Source: Rahnella ecdela (GTDB lineage Bacteria; Pseudomonadota; Gammaproteobacteria; Enterobacterales; Enterobacteriaceae). Taken from it: DNA of 64,000 nt. Below the pieces are notes generated by a model. The model did no database searches and was not told the DNA's origin. It was given only the letters and a program-made list of their open reading frames with translations. The first letter of the stretch is position 1. The number at the start of each line of letters is the position of its first letter. The stretch spans positions 186,001-250,000 of the forward strand of contig NZ_JAFMOY010000133.1 of NCBI RefSeq assembly GCF_019049625.1, written 5' to 3'. Position numbers and translations under genes: made by a program. Shown here piece by piece: positions 18,392 through 28,369 of this stretch.

Positions 18392-18505
18392 TGGTGGAGG
18401 CCCTGCCAGCTACATCCCGGCACACACGACACCTGCTATGGCTGCTTCCTTCCGGACCTGACCGAGTTAACAAGTTAGCGTTGCGGGAGAACCAACAGGG
18501 CCCCC
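18392..18505 (-). ncRNA. ffs: 4.5S RNA of the signal recognition particle
   Basis: The minus strand carries the conserved SRP core GGTCAGGTCCGGAAGGAAGC, the asymmetric loop that binds Ffh. The two ends pair: 5' GGGGGCCCTGTTGG against 3' CCAGCTGGCAGGGCCTCC. The total of about 114 bases equals the E. coli RNA. The RNA brings Ffh to ribosomes making membrane proteins. End points are estimated from the terminal pairing. The position next to atl/ybaY is conserved in Enterobacterales. Confidence 0.95.
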
Positions 18506-18688
18506 ATTGACGTTGTCGGCTTCATTTCTCCTGAGAGAATCGAAGCGGTGGGCATTATCAGTGATGCCCGAGGCAAAAGCAAGTTAACCACCGACAACCG
18601 TTGTTTTCTTAAACAATACGCCTGATTCAGGGCGGACAGAAGGACATTTTTTGCGTCATACTGTTCGCCAAACACTGAGGAGGATGTC

Positions 18689-18997
18689 ATGTCAGAGCCC
18701 GATAACTTTCGCCAGCGCGTATTCCAGATAATCGCCGCCATTCCGCCGGGTCAGGTCACGACGTATGGCAACGTTGCACAGCTGGCCGGTTCTCCGCGGG
18801 CGGCACGTCAGGTAGGCGGCGTGCTCAAAAAGTTACCTGAGGGCAGTACGCTTCCCTGGCATCGCGTGATTAACCGCCACGGTGAAATTTCCCTGCAAGG
18901 AGAGGACTTTAAGCGTCAGCGTCAGGCGCTTCTGGCTGAAGGGATTATTTTTAAGAAAGGTAAAGTGGATTTAGAAAAGTACGGCTGGAAGTGGTAA
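18689..18997 (+). CDS. atl: Alkyltransferase-like protein Atl (YbaZ)
   Basis: 102 residues, similar to the C-terminal domain of O6-alkylguanine-DNA alkyltransferase. The catalytic PCHRV motif reads PWHRV (about residues 56-60), so the acceptor cysteine is replaced by Trp: this is a damage-recognition protein, not a repair alkyltransferase. Atl proteins flip bulky O6-alkylguanines and hand them to nucleotide excision repair. The ribosome binding site GAGGAG precedes the ATG. It is monocistronic between ffs and convergent ybaY. Confidence 0.94.
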   Translation: MSEPDNFRQRVFQIIAAIPPGQVTTYGNVAQLAGSPRAARQVGGVLKKLPEGSTLPWHRVINRHGEISLQGEDFKRQRQALLAEGIIFKKGKVDLEKYGWKW

Positions 18998-19008
18998 CCG
19001 GCGCATAT

Positions 19009-19031
19009 AAAAAGCACCGCCGGAGCGGTGC
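19009..19031 (-). terminator. Terminator of ybaY
   Basis: Stem GCACCGC / GCGGTGC with a CGGA loop; on the minus strand it is followed by a run of five T. It lies between convergent atl and ybaY. Confidence 0.8.
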
Positions 19032-19057
19032 CTGAATCAATGCCCGTCATGAACGGA

Positions 19058-19639
19058 TCAATAAGTCGATGACTGCGTCGGAACTGCACTTACCGGTGCC
19101 GGTGCCGTGCCCAGACCCGGATTGGACGGGTTAGTCATTGGCCCTAATGCATTCGGTTTGGTCGCGACAGGAACTGCTACGACCGGGACAAGTTGCAGGT
19201 CGGCACGTGTGCCCTGACCATTGTTGATGACTTCTTTGATGCTGTCGGTAACAAACGTCACCTGACCATTAATGGTCACCGCCGCACTCAACAGAACACG
19301 CGCGTTAGGCGCAATCTCCTGCGGGTTGTACGGCAGGATAAAGGTAAACGGTGCCTGTTTACCCTGAGTTCTCGCGACCTTTTGCGAAATCACGCGCGAT
19401 GGTGCATCAGCAACCGAAGCATCAGACAAGGTCACAGTCAGAACCGCATCTGGCGGCAACGCCACACGCTGATTGATGAACACACTACCCGATACATTCG
19501 GGCCGGTGATCGCAGGTTCAGTGACCGGGCTGGCCGCGGTATTCACTGGGGGTTGCTGCGCTGGTGCCTCGTGATGCTGAGCGCATCCGGCAAGAGTCAG
19601 AGACAGCGCGGTTCCACCTACTATCTGCCAAAGTTTCAT
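19058..19639 (-). CDS. ybaY: Outer-membrane lipoprotein YbaY
   Basis: 193 residues with a lipoprotein signal ending LTLAGC (Cys19). After a Pro/Ala/Gln-rich linker comes a beta-rich domain (GSVFINQRVALPPDAVLTVT) of the YbaY/Hsl-J-like type IV carrier family, and a Pro/Asn/Gly-rich tail. The E. coli homologue (190 residues) is an uncharacterised lipoprotein. No sorting Asp follows the Cys (AQH), so outer-membrane placement is expected. It is a single gene with its own terminator. Confidence 0.88.
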   Translation of the reverse strand: MKLWQIVGGTALSLTLAGCAQHHEAPAQQPPVNTAASPVTEPAITGPNVSGSVFINQRVALPPDAVLTVTLSDASVADAPSRVISQKVARTQGKQAPFTFILPYNPQEIAPNARVLLSAAVTINGQVTFVTDSIKEVINNGQGTRADLQLVPVVAVPVATKPNALGPMTNPSNPGLGTAPAPVSAVPTQSSTY

Positions 19640-19908
19640 TGATCGTACTCCCTTTTATTATTCGCTTGTCGACAAGCTGTAATAAACGCCGACGATGAAT
19701 TTAGTGACTTAAACCAGCTTACCCGTTAATCATGGCACAAAAAACCAGGGTTTGCCGCCCGATGGTAAAACAAGACTTCTGAGCCATCAAAAGATCCACT
19801 ATGATTAACAGGTTAGACCTGTCAGTGAAGGCGTATTTCAGAACATTCCTGCCTGCGGTATCCCGAACAACTAGGGTCAATATCACCGGTAACTTTCATG
19901 AGGCCACT

Positions 19909-20775
19909 ATGAGTCAGGCATTAAAAAATCTGCTGGATCTGTTAGATCTGGAAAAAATTGAAGAAGGGCTGTTTCGTGGTCAAAGTGAAGATCTGGGTTT
20001 ACGTCAGGTCTTTGGTGGTCAGGTTGTCGGTCAGGCATTGTATGCAGCCAAACAAACCGTGCCTGTCGATCGCGGTATTCACTCTTTTCACAGCTACTTT
20101 TTGCGTCCCGGAGACAGCAGTAAACCCATCATCTATGACGTGGAAATCCTGCGCGACGGCAACAGTTTTAGCGCACGACGCGTAAAAGCCGTTCAGCATG
20201 GCAAACCGATTTTTTATATGACTGCGTCGTTCCAGAGCCAGGAGGACGGCTTCGAACATCAGAACACCATGCCAGATGTCCCGGCACCGGAAACGCTGGT
20301 TTCTGAATCCGACATTGCCAAAAATCTGGCGCACCTGATCCCGGAAAAATTCCGCGAAAAATTCATCGGCCACAAGCCGATTGAAATGCGCCCGGTGAAA
20401 TTCCATAACCCGCTGAAGGGAAGCGTCGAAGAGCCTCACCGCGCGGTATGGTTCCGTGCGAATGGCGAAATGCCGGACGATTTGCGCATTCACCAATATC
20501 TGCTGGGTTATGCATCCGATTTCAATTTCCTGCCCACTGCGCTGCAACCGCACGGTATCGGGTTCCTTGAGCCGGGAATGCAGGTCGCGACCATCGACCA
20601 TTCAATGTGGTTCCACCGCCCTTTCCGCATGGATGACTGGCTGTTATATGCTGTAGAAAGCACATCGGCTTCGGGCGCCCGTGGTTTTGTACGCGGACAG
20701 TTTTATACCCGTGATGGCGTGCTGGTTGCTTCAACGGTGCAGGAAGGGGTGATCCGCCAGAGAATGCCTGAATAA
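19909..20775 (+). CDS. tesB: Acyl-CoA thioesterase II TesB
   Basis: 288 residues from [20 protein letters not shown] (E. coli 286). It is a double hot-dog thioesterase hydrolysing a wide range of acyl-CoAs in the cytoplasm. The N-terminal hot-dog contains [17 protein letters not shown] and the C-terminal one [20 protein letters not shown], with the catalytic Gln in STVQEGVIR near the end. The upstream in-frame ATG at 19801 would add 36 residues not seen in the family. It is convergent with amtB. Confidence 0.96.
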   Translation: MSQALKNLLDLLDLEKIEEGLFRGQSEDLGLRQVFGGQVVGQALYAAKQTVPVDRGIHSFHSYFLRPGDSSKPIIYDVEILRDGNSFSARRVKAVQHGKPIFYMTASFQSQEDGFEHQNTMPDVPAPETLVSESDIAKNLAHLIPEKFREKFIGHKPIEMRPVKFHNPLKGSVEEPHRAVWFRANGEMPDDLRIHQYLLGYASDFNFLPTALQPHGIGFLEPGMQVATIDHSMWFHRPFRMDDWLLYAVESTSASGARGFVRGQFYTRDGVLVASTVQEGVIRQRMPE

Positions 20776-20810
20776 ACGTTCTGGTAATTGGTCGATAAAA
20801 ACTGGTATTA

Positions 20811-20840
20811 AAAAGGGGCGATATCATTATCGCCCCTTTT
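20811..20840. terminator. Bidirectional terminator between tesB and amtB
   Basis: Perfect 13-bp stem AAAAGGGGCGATA / TATCGCCCCTTTT with a TCAT loop; A and T runs at either end allow it to end tesB and glnK-amtB transcripts. Confidence 0.9.
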
Positions 20841-20934
20841 GCATATCATCATTATTTTATTGTTTGGTACTGCCGATAAGAGAGTTAGCGCACTACTTTC
20901 TCTGAAATCGTATTACATTCGAATTAATGGAATA

Positions 20935-22224
20935 TTACTGGTTGTAGGCGTTTTCGCCGTGGCTGTTCACATCCAGACCTTCACGTTCCTGCTCTTCAGG
21001 AACACGCAGACCTACAATCATGTCCGCCACTTTGTAACCGATAAAGGCCACAACACCAGACCACACCAGCGTGACGCAGACGCTGAAGAACTGAACCCAG
21101 ACCTGATGGCCCATAGTAACGCCTTCTGCGTAACCCACACCGCCGAGAGAGCTGGAAGTGAATACGCCGGTCAGGATGCAGCCCACGATTCCGCAGACGC
21201 CGTGGACACCGAACACGTCACAGGTATCATCAACACGCAGCCATTTTTTCAGGGTAACCACACCCCACAGACCAGTCACACCGCCGACCAGACCGATAAT
21301 CAAAGCACCGCCCACGCCGACCGTACCACAAGCCGGAGTGATGGCAACCAGACCTGCGATAGCACCGGAGCTTGCGCCCAGCAGAGAAGGCTTGCCGCGA
21401 ACCATCCACTCAACGAGAGTCCAGGACAGGATTGCGCCAGCAGTTGCAATCACAGTGTTCAGAAACGCCAGCGCTGCAATGGAACTTGCTGCACTTGCAG
21501 AGCCTGCGTTAAAGCCGAACCAGCCAACGTAAAGGATTGCAGCACCAGTGAATACCATTGGCAGATTGTGAGGTTTGAAGGCTTCTTTACCAAAACCGGC
21601 ACGTTTGCCCAGCAGGTAAGCACCGACCAGACCTGCGATCGCAGCATTGATGTGAACAACGGTACCGCCCGCAAAGTCCAGCGCACCATCAGCAGCCAGG
21701 AAACCGCCCGCCCACACCATATGTGCCATCGGAATGTAGGAGAAAGTCAGCCAGATCACGGTGAAGATCAGCACCGCAGAGAAACGCACACGTTCAGCGA
21801 TGCCACCGACGATAAGCGCCACGGTGATACAGGCAAATGAACACTGGAACGCAACGTGGATCATCTGAGAGAAGGTGCCGGTAACAGAATCCAGGCCGAT
21901 GCCTTTCATCATGACGTTGCCGAAACCGCCGAAGAAGGCGTTACCTTCACTGAATGCCAGGCTGTAACCGTAAAGGATCCACAGAACGCAGACCAGCGCG
22001 AAGGTCACGATGACCTGAGTCAGCATGGATAAAACGTTTTTAGAGCGCAGCAAACCGCCGTAGAACAGCGCCACACCAGGTACGGTCATGAACAATACCA
22101 GCGCGGTACAAATCATCATAAAGGCGTTATCAGCACCGTTTGCGGCTGCTGGTGCTGCGGCCATGGCAAGCGAAGGCAGTAATGCCACTGCGCCCAGCCC
22201 CATCATGGATAAAAGTTTTTTCAT
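20935..22224 (-). CDS. amtB: Ammonium channel AmtB
   Basis: 429 residues from MKKLLSMMGLGAVALLPSLA, with a cleavable signal peptide (AMA/A), as in E. coli AmtB (428). Eleven membrane helices follow. The twin pore histidines lie in VVHINAAIAGLVGAYLLG and DVFGVHGVCGIVGC. It moves ammonium/ammonia across the inner membrane under nitrogen limitation and is blocked by non-uridylylated GlnK. glnK lies 85 bases upstream in the same operon, whose promoter is of the sigma-54 type. The longer frame at 22248 lacks support. Confidence 0.96.
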   Translation of the reverse strand: MKKLLSMMGLGAVALLPSLAMAAAPAAANGADNAFMMICTALVLFMTVPGVALFYGGLLRSKNVLSMLTQVIVTFALVCVLWILYGYSLAFSEGNAFFGGFGNVMMKGIGLDSVTGTFSQMIHVAFQCSFACITVALIVGGIAERVRFSAVLIFTVIWLTFSYIPMAHMVWAGGFLAADGALDFAGGTVVHINAAIAGLVGAYLLGKRAGFGKEAFKPHNLPMVFTGAAILYVGWFGFNAGSASAASSIAALAFLNTVIATAGAILSWTLVEWMVRGKPSLLGASSGAIAGLVAITPACGTVGVGGALIIGLVGGVTGLWGVVTLKKWLRVDDTCDVFGVHGVCGIVGCILTGVFTSSSLGGVGYAEGVTMGHQVWVQFFSVCVTLVWSGVVAFIGYKVADMIVGLRVPEEQEREGLDVNSHGENAYNQ

Positions 22225-22309
22225 TGTTAACCCACCCCTGTTTCTCAAAACTGTTTTTTCTAATCTGATTTATCTCAAACCGAGTGGTATGAGAGATAAA
22301 AACCTGAAA

Positions 22310-22648
22310 TTACAGTGCTGCTTCGTCGGTTTCACCAGTACGAATACGGATAACACGTTGCAATTCAGCAACGAAAATTTTGCCATCACCGATCTTGCCG
22401 GTGTAGGCCGCTTTGCTGATCACGTCGATCACTTCATCAAGCTGATCGTCTGCAATAGCAATGTCGATTTTTACTTTTGGAAGGAAGTTCACGCTGTACT
22501 CCGCGCCACGGTAAAGTTCGGCATGACCTTTCTGACGGCCAAAACCTTTAACTTCCGTTACGGTCAGCCCCTGAATTCCAACAGCAGACAGCGCTTCACG
22601 CACGTCTTCCAGCTTAAAAGGTTTGATCACCACAGTAACCAGCTTCAT
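22310..22648 (-). CDS. glnK: Nitrogen regulatory PII protein GlnK
   Basis: 112 residues, the exact PII length. The T-loop with the uridylylated tyrosine is ELYRGAEYSVNF (Tyr51), and the ATP/2-oxoglutarate-binding TGKIGDGKIFV is present. GlnK senses ATP/ADP, 2-oxoglutarate and, via GlnD, glutamine, and gates AmtB by inserting the T-loop in the channel exit. It is the first gene of glnK-amtB. A sigma-54 promoter lies 65 bases upstream. Confidence 0.97.
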   Translation of the reverse strand: MKLVTVVIKPFKLEDVREALSAVGIQGLTVTEVKGFGRQKGHAELYRGAEYSVNFLPKVKIDIAIADDQLDEVIDVISKAAYTGKIGDGKIFVAELQRVIRIRTGETDEAAL

Positions 22649-22712
22649 TGTGCCACTCCTCGAATTAAGGGCTTACCGCGAGAGGATTCGCGCCCGATAC
22701 GCAATGGTTAAA

Positions 22713-22727
22713 GCAAAGGGTGTGCCA
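22713..22727 (-). promoter_or_regulatory. Sigma-54 promoter of glnK-amtB
   Basis: On the minus strand TGGCACACCCTTTGC matches the sigma-54 -24/-12 consensus TGGCAC-N5-TTGC exactly. Confidence 0.92.
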
Positions 22728-22835
22728 GAGTTGAAAGCGGCGAAAGATTCCTGCAATTCCCGCGCAAAACGGCATTTTCAGAATAATCGTGACCGCGCGC
22801 ACAGTTGTTCCGCCCGACAGCGCGCAGCAGTCCGC

Positions 22836-22850
22836 GCACCATTTAAGTGC
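22836..22850. promoter_or_regulatory. Putative NtrC-binding site upstream of glnK
   Basis: GCACCATTTAAGTGC fits the NtrC pattern GCAC-N7-GTGC. It is about 110 bases upstream of the sigma-54 promoter, the usual enhancer distance. A further half-like site (GCACAGTTGTTCC) near 22799 is weaker. These sites lie in the 342-base gap between glnK and mdlB, where no other gene is seen. Confidence 0.75.
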
Positions 22851-22990
22851 TCATCGCTACTTTTTAGTGCAAGGTTTTAACCACAGGTATTTTTGCGTGC
22901 CTGAATACAGTGCGCAGGCTGTGATAGCGGGAAGGCAAGAGGTTCGCAGGAGGGTGCTGGCGTAGCGGACTCGTTACGCCAGCTGAAAGA

Positions 22991-24790
22991 TTATGCGTTT
23001 TCTGGGGAAGGAATTACCTGTTCAGCCGATGCCAGTTCCTGTCCGGCAAGTTGCAACTGATACATCTGATAATACCGGCCTTTTTCTGCCAGCAGCTGTA
23101 AGTGGTTACCCTGCTCAACGGACTGCCCACGATGCAATACCAAAATATTATCCGCATCCACAATCGTCGACAGACGGTGTGCGATAACAACCAGAGTCGT
23201 TTGCTGACGGATGGCACGTAAAGCGCGCTGAATTGCCTGCTCGGTTCCGGAGTCGATATTGGCCGTTGCCTCGTCAAGGATCAGAATTTCCGGTGCCTGC
23301 ACCAAAACACGCGCCATCGCTAACAATTGCTTCTGTCCGACAGAGAGGTTATTGCCCTGCTCCCCCAGACGCGTGTTCAGCCCTTCGGGCATTTCCCGCA
23401 CTAACGGAGAAAGCTGCACAATATCCAGGGCGTGCCAGACCTGCGCTTCATCAATATCGCGACCTAATGTGATGTTAGCGAATACCGACTCAGCCAGCAC
23501 CACCGGATCTTGCTGAACCATGGCAATTCCCTTTCGCAGACTGGTGTGCGAGAGGTCAGCAAGGTTACGGCCATCGACGCGAATTTCACCTTTGTTCAGC
23601 GGGTAATAACCCATCAGGAGATTCGCCAGTGTACTTTTGCCACTGCCGGTGTGCCCCACCAGTGCGACAAATCCACGCGAAGGAACATGTAGGGAAATAT
23701 TTTCCAGCACCCACTTGTCCGGGCGATAGGCAAAGCTGACATCACGAATATCAATCTCACCGCTGGTCAGCAATTTATCGTCCGGTCCGTATTGCTGCTG
23801 AGTACGGTCCATTAAATCAAAGATGCGTTCACCCGCCACGACAGCCTGCTGGAGAATGGATTGCTGCGAGGTCAGCTCAATAAGAGGCTCGTTGAGACGC
23901 CCGAGGTAGTTGATGAAAGCATACAAAACCCCCACCCCGATCGAACCTTCTGCGCTGAAACCGAAGAGGATTAACAGGCCGCATAAAATCAGTGAAGAAA
24001 ATAAGCTCAGCAGCGGGCGAAGCAGAAATCCTTCCAGCCGCAGCGTCTGCATACGGGCCATATAATGCGACTGACTGGCGCGGGACAGGCGTTCACCAAA
24101 GCGTTTTTGCTGACGGAATTGCTGAATGACGTTCATCCCGTTGATGATTTCGTTGAAGCCATCATTGATGTCCGCCAGATAGGCACGCACTTTACGAACG
24201 ACCGGCGTGCTGTAAATCTGGTACAGCCCCATCACCACAAAAACGGCCGGGAAGATGCAGATAGCCACCGAGGCCAGCCGCCAGTCGAGGCTGAACATCG
24301 CCACCAGCATCGCGCCGATCAGCGCAATGCTGCGCAACACTGTCGACACGACAGTCACATAAAGGTCGCGGATCACTTCTGTGTCATTAGTAACACGCGA
24401 AATTAGCTGACCTACCGGCTGAGTATCAAAGGCGCTCAAAGGCTGACGCAGTGCCGCATCCATGACGTCGGTGCGCAAACGCTGAACGACGCCGACCGCG
24501 GCACGGTTAAACAGGAGTGCCTGAAAATAGTGCAGGCTTGCAGCCAGAAATTGCAGGAAGATGAAACTCAGCGCCAGCAAACTGACTTTTCCCCACGGCA
24601 TTTCGCCCTTCGCCACATAGTGATCGATAAAGAAACTGATGAGGATCGGGCCGGTGACTTCTGCTGCGGCAGCAATCCACAACATCAGAACAGCGTAAGA
24701 CAGAGGCTTACGGTACGGTTTGCCGTAACCCAAAAGACGTTTGAGCGTTGGCCATAGCTTCTGGATTTTACTTACTTTTTGCTCAGCCAT
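22991..24790 (-). CDS. mdlB: ABC multidrug exporter-type half transporter MdlB
   Basis: 599 residues (E. coli 593). An N-terminal six-helix ABC exporter domain (about 20-330) is followed by a nucleotide-binding domain: Walker [11 protein letters not shown]-loop VQQDPVV, signature NLSVGQKQL, Walker [13 protein letters not shown] and the switch HRLSTI. The signature LSVGQ is a common variant of LSGGQ. The start at 24790 lies one base after the mdlA stop, so translation is coupled; the longer frame inside mdlA is rejected. It is expected to form a heterodimer with MdlA in the inner membrane. Its substrate is unknown. Confidence 0.95.
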   Translation of the reverse strand: MAEQKVSKIQKLWPTLKRLLGYGKPYRKPLSYAVLMLWIAAAAEVTGPILISFFIDHYVAKGEMPWGKVSLLALSFIFLQFLAASLHYFQALLFNRAAVGVVQRLRTDVMDAALRQPLSAFDTQPVGQLISRVTNDTEVIRDLYVTVVSTVLRSIALIGAMLVAMFSLDWRLASVAICIFPAVFVVMGLYQIYSTPVVRKVRAYLADINDGFNEIINGMNVIQQFRQQKRFGERLSRASQSHYMARMQTLRLEGFLLRPLLSLFSSLILCGLLILFGFSAEGSIGVGVLYAFINYLGRLNEPLIELTSQQSILQQAVVAGERIFDLMDRTQQQYGPDDKLLTSGEIDIRDVSFAYRPDKWVLENISLHVPSRGFVALVGHTGSGKSTLANLLMGYYPLNKGEIRVDGRNLADLSHTSLRKGIAMVQQDPVVLAESVFANITLGRDIDEAQVWHALDIVQLSPLVREMPEGLNTRLGEQGNNLSVGQKQLLAMARVLVQAPEILILDEATANIDSGTEQAIQRALRAIRQQTTLVVIAHRLSTIVDADNILVLHRGQSVEQGNHLQLLAEKGRYYQMYQLQLAGQELASAEQVIPSPENA

Positions 24791-24791
24791 G

Positions 24792-26552
24792 TTATTCCGC
24801 CTCCTTTTCCGGCACATCATCCAGGGCAGCTTCAAGCTGCTGATAGCGGAACATATCGCGATACCAGCCCGACTTCGTAGCCAGTTCATCATGACTGCCG
24901 TGCTGGGAAATGCTTCCGTGACTGAATACCAGAATCTCACTGGCCTCGGTCAGCGCAGAAAGCCTGTGAGCACTGATAATCACCGTTCTGTCACTTCCCC
25001 ACTGACGCAGATTTTGCAGGATCTGATGCTCAGTGCGGCCATCGACAGCGGATAAGGCATCATCCAGGATCAGGATTTCGGCTTTCAGCAGCAGCGCTCT
25101 TGCAATTGAAATACGTTGTTTCTGACCGCCTGAAAGCATAACGCCACGCTCACCGACTTCTGTTTCGTACCCCTGCGGCAAACGCAGAATGTCATCGTGA
25201 ACGCTGGCAAGTCGTGCCGCTTCTTCAATTTCTTCCTGCGTGGCGTCCGGGCAACCCAGTGCAATATTTTGTGCCACGGTATCTGAGAACAGGAAAGGTG
25301 TCTGGCTGACAACGGCAAGCCGTGCGCGCCAGTCATCAAGGCGGATCTCTTTGAGTGATAAGCCGTGATAACGCACGTCACCGTCCGTCACATCGAACTG
25401 GCGCTGAAGCAGACAGAGCAATGTACTTTTCCCCGATCCCGTAGGACCACATAAACCCAGCATTTGCCCCGGTTGCAGGGAAAACGCCACGGACGTTAAT
25501 GCGGCGTATTGGTTTTCGGGATAATGAAAATTGTTGATCCGGGCTTCCAGTACCGCGCGCCCCGCCGGTAAAGAGGTTGTACCATCAGCCACTGACGGCG
25601 CTTCCTGCAACAGGCTGCGGATGCGGCTGTAAGCTGCACTTCCGCGTTCTACAATATTGAACATCCACGCCAGCGCCAGCATTGGCCAGATCATCAGCCC
25701 AAGGTACATGACGAAACTGGTCAGTTCACCGAGTGTAAGATGACCGTTAACCACCATCCAGCTGCCGCCACCGATGGCCAGAAGATTTGCCATGCCAATG
25801 GAGACGTAAATTGTCGGATCAAAACGCGCATCGACCCGGGCAACGCGCAGGTTTTTAGCACCGGTATCCGCCGCAACGTCAGCAAATTGCGATGACTGAT
25901 GATTTTCCAGACCAAAAGCTTTGATCATACGGATGCTGGTCAGACTTTCCTGCGCCTGATCGTTAAGGGAGGAAAACGCCGCCTGTGCGGTTTTAAAGCG
26001 GGAATGCAGCTGATCACCGTAGCGTTTGATGATGATCGCCATTACCGGCATCGGCACCAGCGAAAGTAGCGTCAGTTCCCAGCTGATCTGTGTTGCCATC
26101 ACGATCAGTACGGCAAGCCCCATGACCATTGAATCCACCAGCGTCAAAACGCCCTCGCCTGCGGCAAAGACCACGCGATCGACGTCGTTGGTCGCACGGG
26201 CAATTAAGTCGCCGGTGCGGTGACGCAAATAGAAAGCCGGATGCTGGCGGCTAAGCTGGCGGAAATAATCTTGTCGCAGCTCCACTGCCAGTTGATATGA
26301 AGCACCGAATAACAGCACGCGCCAGACGTAGCGCAGCAGGTAAACGACTACCGCCGTGCCGAGCATCAGACCCAGCCACGCGAAAAGCACGTTGTAAGAC
26401 ATCTGTTTTGACGTTACGCCATCAATAATTACGCCGACCAGTTTTGGTGGCAGTAATTGCAGAACAGCAATAATGATCAGCAAGGCAACGGCACCCAGAT
26501 ACCGGCGCCATTCGCGACGGAAATACCAGCCTAATTGTGCAAACAGTCTCAC
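24792..26552 (-). CDS. mdlA: ABC multidrug exporter-type half transporter MdlA
   Basis: 586 residues counted from a GTG start at 26552 ([15 protein letters not shown], read as Met), which agrees with the conserved family start MRLFAQLSWYFRREW. An ATG six codons earlier (26570) is the alternative, but it has no ribosome binding site. The exporter membrane domain is followed by Walker [10 protein letters not shown], signature MLSGGQKQR, Walker [13 protein letters not shown] and switch HRLSAL. The Walker B has Asp in place of the catalytic Glu (DDALSAVD), whereas MdlB has DEATANID. This implies one degenerate and one canonical ATP site in the heterodimer, as in TM287/288 and other asymmetric exporters. 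Confidence 0.92.
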   Translation of the reverse strand: MRLFAQLGWYFRREWRRYLGAVALLIIIAVLQLLPPKLVGVIIDGVTSKQMSYNVLFAWLGLMLGTAVVVYLLRYVWRVLLFGASYQLAVELRQDYFRQLSRQHPAFYLRHRTGDLIARATNDVDRVVFAAGEGVLTLVDSMVMGLAVLIVMATQISWELTLLSLVPMPVMAIIIKRYGDQLHSRFKTAQAAFSSLNDQAQESLTSIRMIKAFGLENHQSSQFADVAADTGAKNLRVARVDARFDPTIYVSIGMANLLAIGGGSWMVVNGHLTLGELTSFVMYLGLMIWPMLALAWMFNIVERGSAAYSRIRSLLQEAPSVADGTTSLPAGRAVLEARINNFHYPENQYAALTSVAFSLQPGQMLGLCGPTGSGKSTLLCLLQRQFDVTDGDVRYHGLSLKEIRLDDWRARLAVVSQTPFLFSDTVAQNIALGCPDATQEEIEEAARLASVHDDILRLPQGYETEVGERGVMLSGGQKQRISIARALLLKAEILILDDALSAVDGRTEHQILQNLRQWGSDRTVIISAHRLSALTEASEILVFSHGSISQHGSHDELATKSGWYRDMFRYQQLEAALDDVPEKEAE

Positions 26553-26687
26553 GCAGAGTTTTCCATACAAATAATAATGATTTTATTGAGTTAACAGATA
26601 TTCCCAATACCTGTTTGCTCTTCAGGCTGACAAGGATACCAGAGTTAACGGGCGTTTCTGATGAAACTTTTTACTGCAACTTTTGCA

Positions 26688-27143
26688 TTAAATTGGCAAT
26701 GCGGTGGTCGATTTTATGCGCTCCATCGCAAAACTTGAGGTCACATCGTTCAGTCCTGGAATGCCATTCACAAGTCTCTTGTAAAAGTTGTCGTAGCTTT
26801 TCATATCGGAAACCTGCACCTGCAACAAATAATCATATTCTCCGGCCATCCGGTAGAAACTCAGTACTTCCGGAAAAGCCTCAACCTGTTGCACGAATCG
26901 CTGATACCACTCGCTGTTGTGATGCTGGGTTTTGATCAGCACAAATGCCGTCAGGCTCAGCCCCAGCTTATCGCCATCAAGCAGCGCCACTTTGCCGCAA
27001 ATAATCCCGTCATCTTCAAGGCGCTTGATTCTTTTCCAGCAGGGTGTGGTAGTGAGATTGACGGCATCCGCCAGTTGGTTCAGAGAAAGGGTGCAATCTT
27101 TTTGCAGCAGCGATAACAGCTTGAGGTCAATTTTATCTACCAT
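26688..27143 (-). CDS. decR: Lrp/AsnC-family regulator DecR (YbaO)
   Basis: 151 residues (E. coli 152). The N-terminal helix-turn-helix ([20 protein letters not shown]) is followed by an Lrp-type RAM ligand domain (about 70-145). DecR/CcdR is known as a cysteine-responsive activator of cysteine desulfidase genes: cyuPA in E. coli, and the adjacent ccdA in Pantoea. The divergent gene 120 bases away encodes just such a PLP enzyme, so the local target is clear by context. Protein and position are both conserved. Confidence 0.92.
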   Translation of the reverse strand: MVDKIDLKLLSLLQKDCTLSLNQLADAVNLTTTPCWKRIKRLEDDGIICGKVALLDGDKLGLSLTAFVLIKTQHHNSEWYQRFVQQVEAFPEVLSFYRMAGEYDYLLQVQVSDMKSYDNFYKRLVNGIPGLNDVTSSFAMERIKSTTALPI

Positions 27144-27262
27144 GAGACGCTCCGGGAGAATATTTTTCTACAAATACGACAACTCATGGGTCAAAGAGTA
27201 ACTTATTTCTCTGATGATTACGTTATTCTTATTCCATCAAATCACTTTCATGAGCCTGCAAC

Positions 27263-28306
27263 ATGCGTAATTCCTGGGTCACTCACGCTATTAAAGAAAT
27301 CGACGCCGATTTTCAACGTTCTGCCGACACACATTTAATTCGTCTCGCACTAAACGACTTCCCGGGAATTTCGCTCTATCTGAAAGATGAAAGTACGCAT
27401 CCTTCCAGCAGCCTGAAACATCGCCTGGCACGCTCGCTATTTTTATATGGCCTGTGCAACGGCTGGATCCGCGAGAATACGCCCATCATTGAAGCCTCCT
27501 CAGGGAGCACCGCTATCTCCGAAGCCTATTTCGCACGACTGCTTGGGCTGCCTTTTATTGCCGTCATGCCTTCCTGCACCGCACCGCGTAAAATTCAGCA
27601 AATTGAATTTTACGGCGGTCGCTGTCATTTCGTCGAAAATTCCGGCCAGATTTATGCCGCTTCCGAGCAGCTCGCCAGAGAACTGAACGGCCATTATATG
27701 GATCAATTTACCTATGCGGAGCGAGCGACTGACTGGCGCGGTAACAACAATATTGCCGACAGTATTTTCCGTCAGATGTCCCGCGAACCGCATCCGGTGC
27801 CGCGCTATCTGGTGATGAGTGCCGGTACCGGCGGCACATCCGCAACGCTCGGCCGCTATATTCGCTATCAGGGGCACGACACTGAATTGATGGTTGTAGA
27901 TCCTGAAAACTCAGTATTTTACGATTATTATCAGCAACGTGACGTCAGCGTCACCGCGCAGTGCAGCAGCCGCATTGAAGGCATTGGCCGCCCGCGTGCT
28001 GAACCGTCATTTATCCCGGACGTCATCGATAGCATGATGCAGGTACCCGATGCTGCAAGCGTCGCGACCGTTCGCTGGCTTGAGCAGGTTCTGGGACGCA
28101 AAGTCGGTGGCTCAACAGGTACCAATATGTGGGGCGCTTTACAGCTGGCAAAACAAATGCGTGAGAAAGACGAAACCGGCTCGATTGTCACCCTGCTTTG
28201 CGACAGCGGCGAACGTTATCTGAATACTTATTTTGACGACAACTGGGTGGCGAAAAATATCGGCGATATTTCCGTTTACGCGGCGCAGTTAGAAGGACTT
28301 AACTGA
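27263..28306 (+). CDS. PLP-dependent L-cysteine desulfhydrase (CcdA/CdsH-like)
   Basis: 347-residue fold-type II PLP enzyme resembling cysteine synthase. The Schiff-base lysine is Lys52 in [15 protein letters not shown], the substrate-carboxylate loop is [12 protein letters not shown], and the phosphate-binding glycine loop is [14 protein letters not shown]. The C-terminal [17 protein letters not shown] is typical of the family. The divergent Lrp-type regulator DecR/CcdR is the hallmark of the desulfhydrase described in Pantoea (ccdRA) and Salmonella (cdsH), so I favour breakdown of excess cysteine to pyruvate, ammonia and sulfide. Cysteine synthase activity is less likely because cysK/cysM usually stand elsewhere. 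Confidence 0.85.
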   Translation: MRNSWVTHAIKEIDADFQRSADTHLIRLALNDFPGISLYLKDESTHPSSSLKHRLARSLFLYGLCNGWIRENTPIIEASSGSTAISEAYFARLLGLPFIAVMPSCTAPRKIQQIEFYGGRCHFVENSGQIYAASEQLARELNGHYMDQFTYAERATDWRGNNNIADSIFRQMSREPHPVPRYLVMSAGTGGTSATLGRYIRYQGHDTELMVVDPENSVFYDYYQQRDVSVTAQCSSRIEGIGRPRAEPSFIPDVIDSMMQVPDAASVATVRWLEQVLGRKVGGSTGTNMWGALQLAKQMREKDETGSIVTLLCDSGERYLNTYFDDNWVAKNIGDISVYAAQLEGLN

Positions 28307-28326
28307 TATTTTTCCAAAAAATGACG

Positions 28327-28356
28327 GAAAAAAGCCGGGACAGAATAGCCCGGCTT
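28327..28356 (-). terminator. Terminator of cof
   Basis: Stem AAGCCGGG / CCCGGCTT; on the minus strand it is followed by TTTTTTCC. It lies between convergent genes. Confidence 0.8.
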
Positions 28357-28369
28357 GCTGCAATACCTT

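Noticed and set aside
20839-21840. 333-codon open frame on the plus strand opposite amtB
   Set aside because: It is the antisense shadow of amtB; composition is rich in His, Thr and Gln without family resemblance, and amtB is clearly the real gene.
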